Shown here: positions 63,395 through 64,000 of the stretch, one piece after another
Numbering within the stretch: the first letter of the stretch is position 1
Layout: each line of letters begins with the position of its first letter
From: Paucibacter sediminis
GTDB taxonomy: Bacteria > Pseudomonadota > Gammaproteobacteria > Burkholderiales > Burkholderiaceae_C
NCBI RefSeq assembly: GCF_030254645.1
Contig: NZ_CP116346.1
Span: forward strand, 1,034,001 to 1,098,000
Direction of reading: 5' to 3'
DNA length: 64,000 bases
Notes under the pieces: generated by a model
Seen by the model: only the letters and a program-made list of their open reading frames with translations
Database searches by the model: none
Told to the model about the DNA's origin: nothing
Program-made: the position numbers and the translations under genes

Positions 63395-63937
63395 GCAGTC
63401 TCCAGCGTATGGCGCTGATGGCGCCTGGCGCAGGGGGACGGGCCTGGTGTTGATGCGGGCGCAGGGCGCCCGAGGCTCGTCCGGATGAGGGTCAAAAGTT
63501 CGGAACCCGTCTCACTCCGGACAAGCGGCGCGGCCCGCATTCAGATGCGCAGGCCGCTGCGTTTGGCACTGGAGTGGACGGTCACCGAGGGTGGTCGCTG
63601 TCCAAGTAAGGCTCCAGAGATGGGAAGCGCGCATTATCACATCGCGGCAGGAGCCTCCAAGCAAAAACGCCGCAGGGCTTGAAACCCGCATCAACAGGCG
63701 CATCTGAGGCCTGTGCGCATTTCGTCACAAGTCGGGGAAGGCGCGGAATTGGACTTTCAAATGACCACAAACCCTGGTTTAAAACGCTTGTCACGATCAG
63801 GCTTCAGGAGCACACTGAATTCGACAAGTTCCCCACTCCCTCCTTATCCGCTACCCGACATCCTCCCCCCTATCCCCTGCTCTTTGATTGATCCGCTTTC
63901 CCGTCTTTCCGACCAAGCCCTTGTGAAAGGAGGCTTT
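63395..63937. other. Non-coding region between corA and hpf
   Basis: 543 bp with no convincing gene: the short open frames here lack the codon bias of the window and known motifs. It should hold the divergent promoters of corA and hpf. The part nearest hpf is richer in A/T (from about 63740). A small palindrome AAACCCTGGTTT lies at 63769-63780. A strong GAAAGGAGG ribosome binding site (63924-63932) precedes hpf. I see no clear sigma54 site. Confidence 0.6.
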
Positions 63938-64000
63938 ATGAACCTGACTATCAGCGGCCACCATCTTGAAGTGACACCAGCTTTGCGTGAGTACGTGCTC
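63938..64000 (+). CDS. hpf: Ribosome hibernation promoting factor HPF, N-terminal fragment (runs off the window)
   Basis: Only the first 21 codons are present: MNLTISGHHLEVTPALREYV, then L. This is the typical start of HPF/RaiA-family proteins (beta strand NLTISGHHLEVTPALREYV), which dimerise or inactivate 70S ribosomes in stationary phase. An excellent Shine-Dalgarno (GAAAGGAGG) lies six nt upstream of the ATG. The gene continues beyond 64000. Confidence 0.85.
   Translation, partial: MNLTISGHHLEVTPALREYVL

Noticed and set aside
63485-63891. Short open frames in the corA-hpf intergenic region
   Set aside because: No codon bias, no motifs, no ribosome binding sites; the DNA here is more A/T-rich and most likely carries promoters.

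Overview
This window is 64 kb of a high-GC, gene-dense betaproteobacterial chromosome. Its gene content (NtrY/NtrX-like pair behind rsmB and a DUF4390 gene, glnE divergent from yhdP, a birA–SPOR pair, many GGDEF and two-component proteins, GlyGly-CTERM/rhombosortase proteins) fits Burkholderiales, most likely the Roseateles/Pelomonas/Mitsuaria group. That placement is an inference from gene content and codon style. I see no prophage, insertion sequence, CRISPR array or rRNA; the only tRNA is tRNA-Phe at the left edge.

Layout. 24-99 tRNA-Phe. 168-5140 (minus): rsmB, DUF4390, NtrY-like kinase, short NtrX-like regulator. 5257-6409 (plus): folE and a one-domain BLUF blue-light sensor. 6417-15120 (minus) is one tightly packed run: GST, flavin-binding protein, sensor kinase, periplasmic solute-binding protein, AEC permease, GNAT, proA, queC, LemA-like protein. 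15229-16146 is a divergent LysR regulator. 16143-18758 is topB, and facing away from it are a SET-domain methyltransferase, birA and a SPOR protein (18887-21002). 21003-26243 (minus): a secreted S8 protease with a GlyGly-CTERM tail, then gap and tkt. 26377-29240 (plus): hemerythrin protein, MurU-like nucleotidyltransferase, PAS-GGDEF cyclase; a second, very large beta-propeller GGDEF protein converges on it (29237-32407). 32473-34803: aldo/keto reductase and UbiH-family hydroxylase. 34904-36304: a tandem glycine riboswitch in front of a Liv-type solute-binding protein. 36516-41973 (minus): lipoprotein, nitrilase-family amidase, YhdP. 42096-47037 (plus): glnE, rhombosortase, EamA transporter, GST. 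47284-50643: serine hydrolase lipoprotein divergent from an OmpR-type two-component system. 50785-52933: YtrA-type GntR regulator with an ABC exporter. 53005-54894 (minus): di-iron ferritin-like protein and a CarH/LitR-type B12 photoreceptor repressor. 55382-62419 (plus): eight genes for membrane-lipid modification and related functions. 62420-63394 corA (minus). 63938-64000: start of the hibernation factor gene hpf.

The most interesting part is 53.0-62.4 kb. A MerR-type regulator with the CarH cobalamin-binding signatures (Wx9EH and ExHxxG) lies divergent from an operon encoding an FAD oxidoreductase, DUF1365, a Cfa-like methyltransferase, a chalcone-isomerase-like protein, an MFS transporter, DUF3833, an SDR and an NTF2-like protein. 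Between them, two near-identical 16-bp boxes lie exactly 63 bp apart and flank a good sigma70-type promoter. That promoter reads into about 440 nt of non-coding but structured DNA that ends in a perfect intrinsic terminator just before, and overlapping, the first annotated codons of the operon. This looks like light/B12-controlled transcription of a structured leader or small RNA ahead of photo-oxidative lipid remodelling genes. A separate BLUF sensor behind folE adds a second light input.

Other points of note are the glycine riboswitch on an orphan solute-binding protein, and a rhombosortase and its likely GlyGly-CTERM substrate in the same window.
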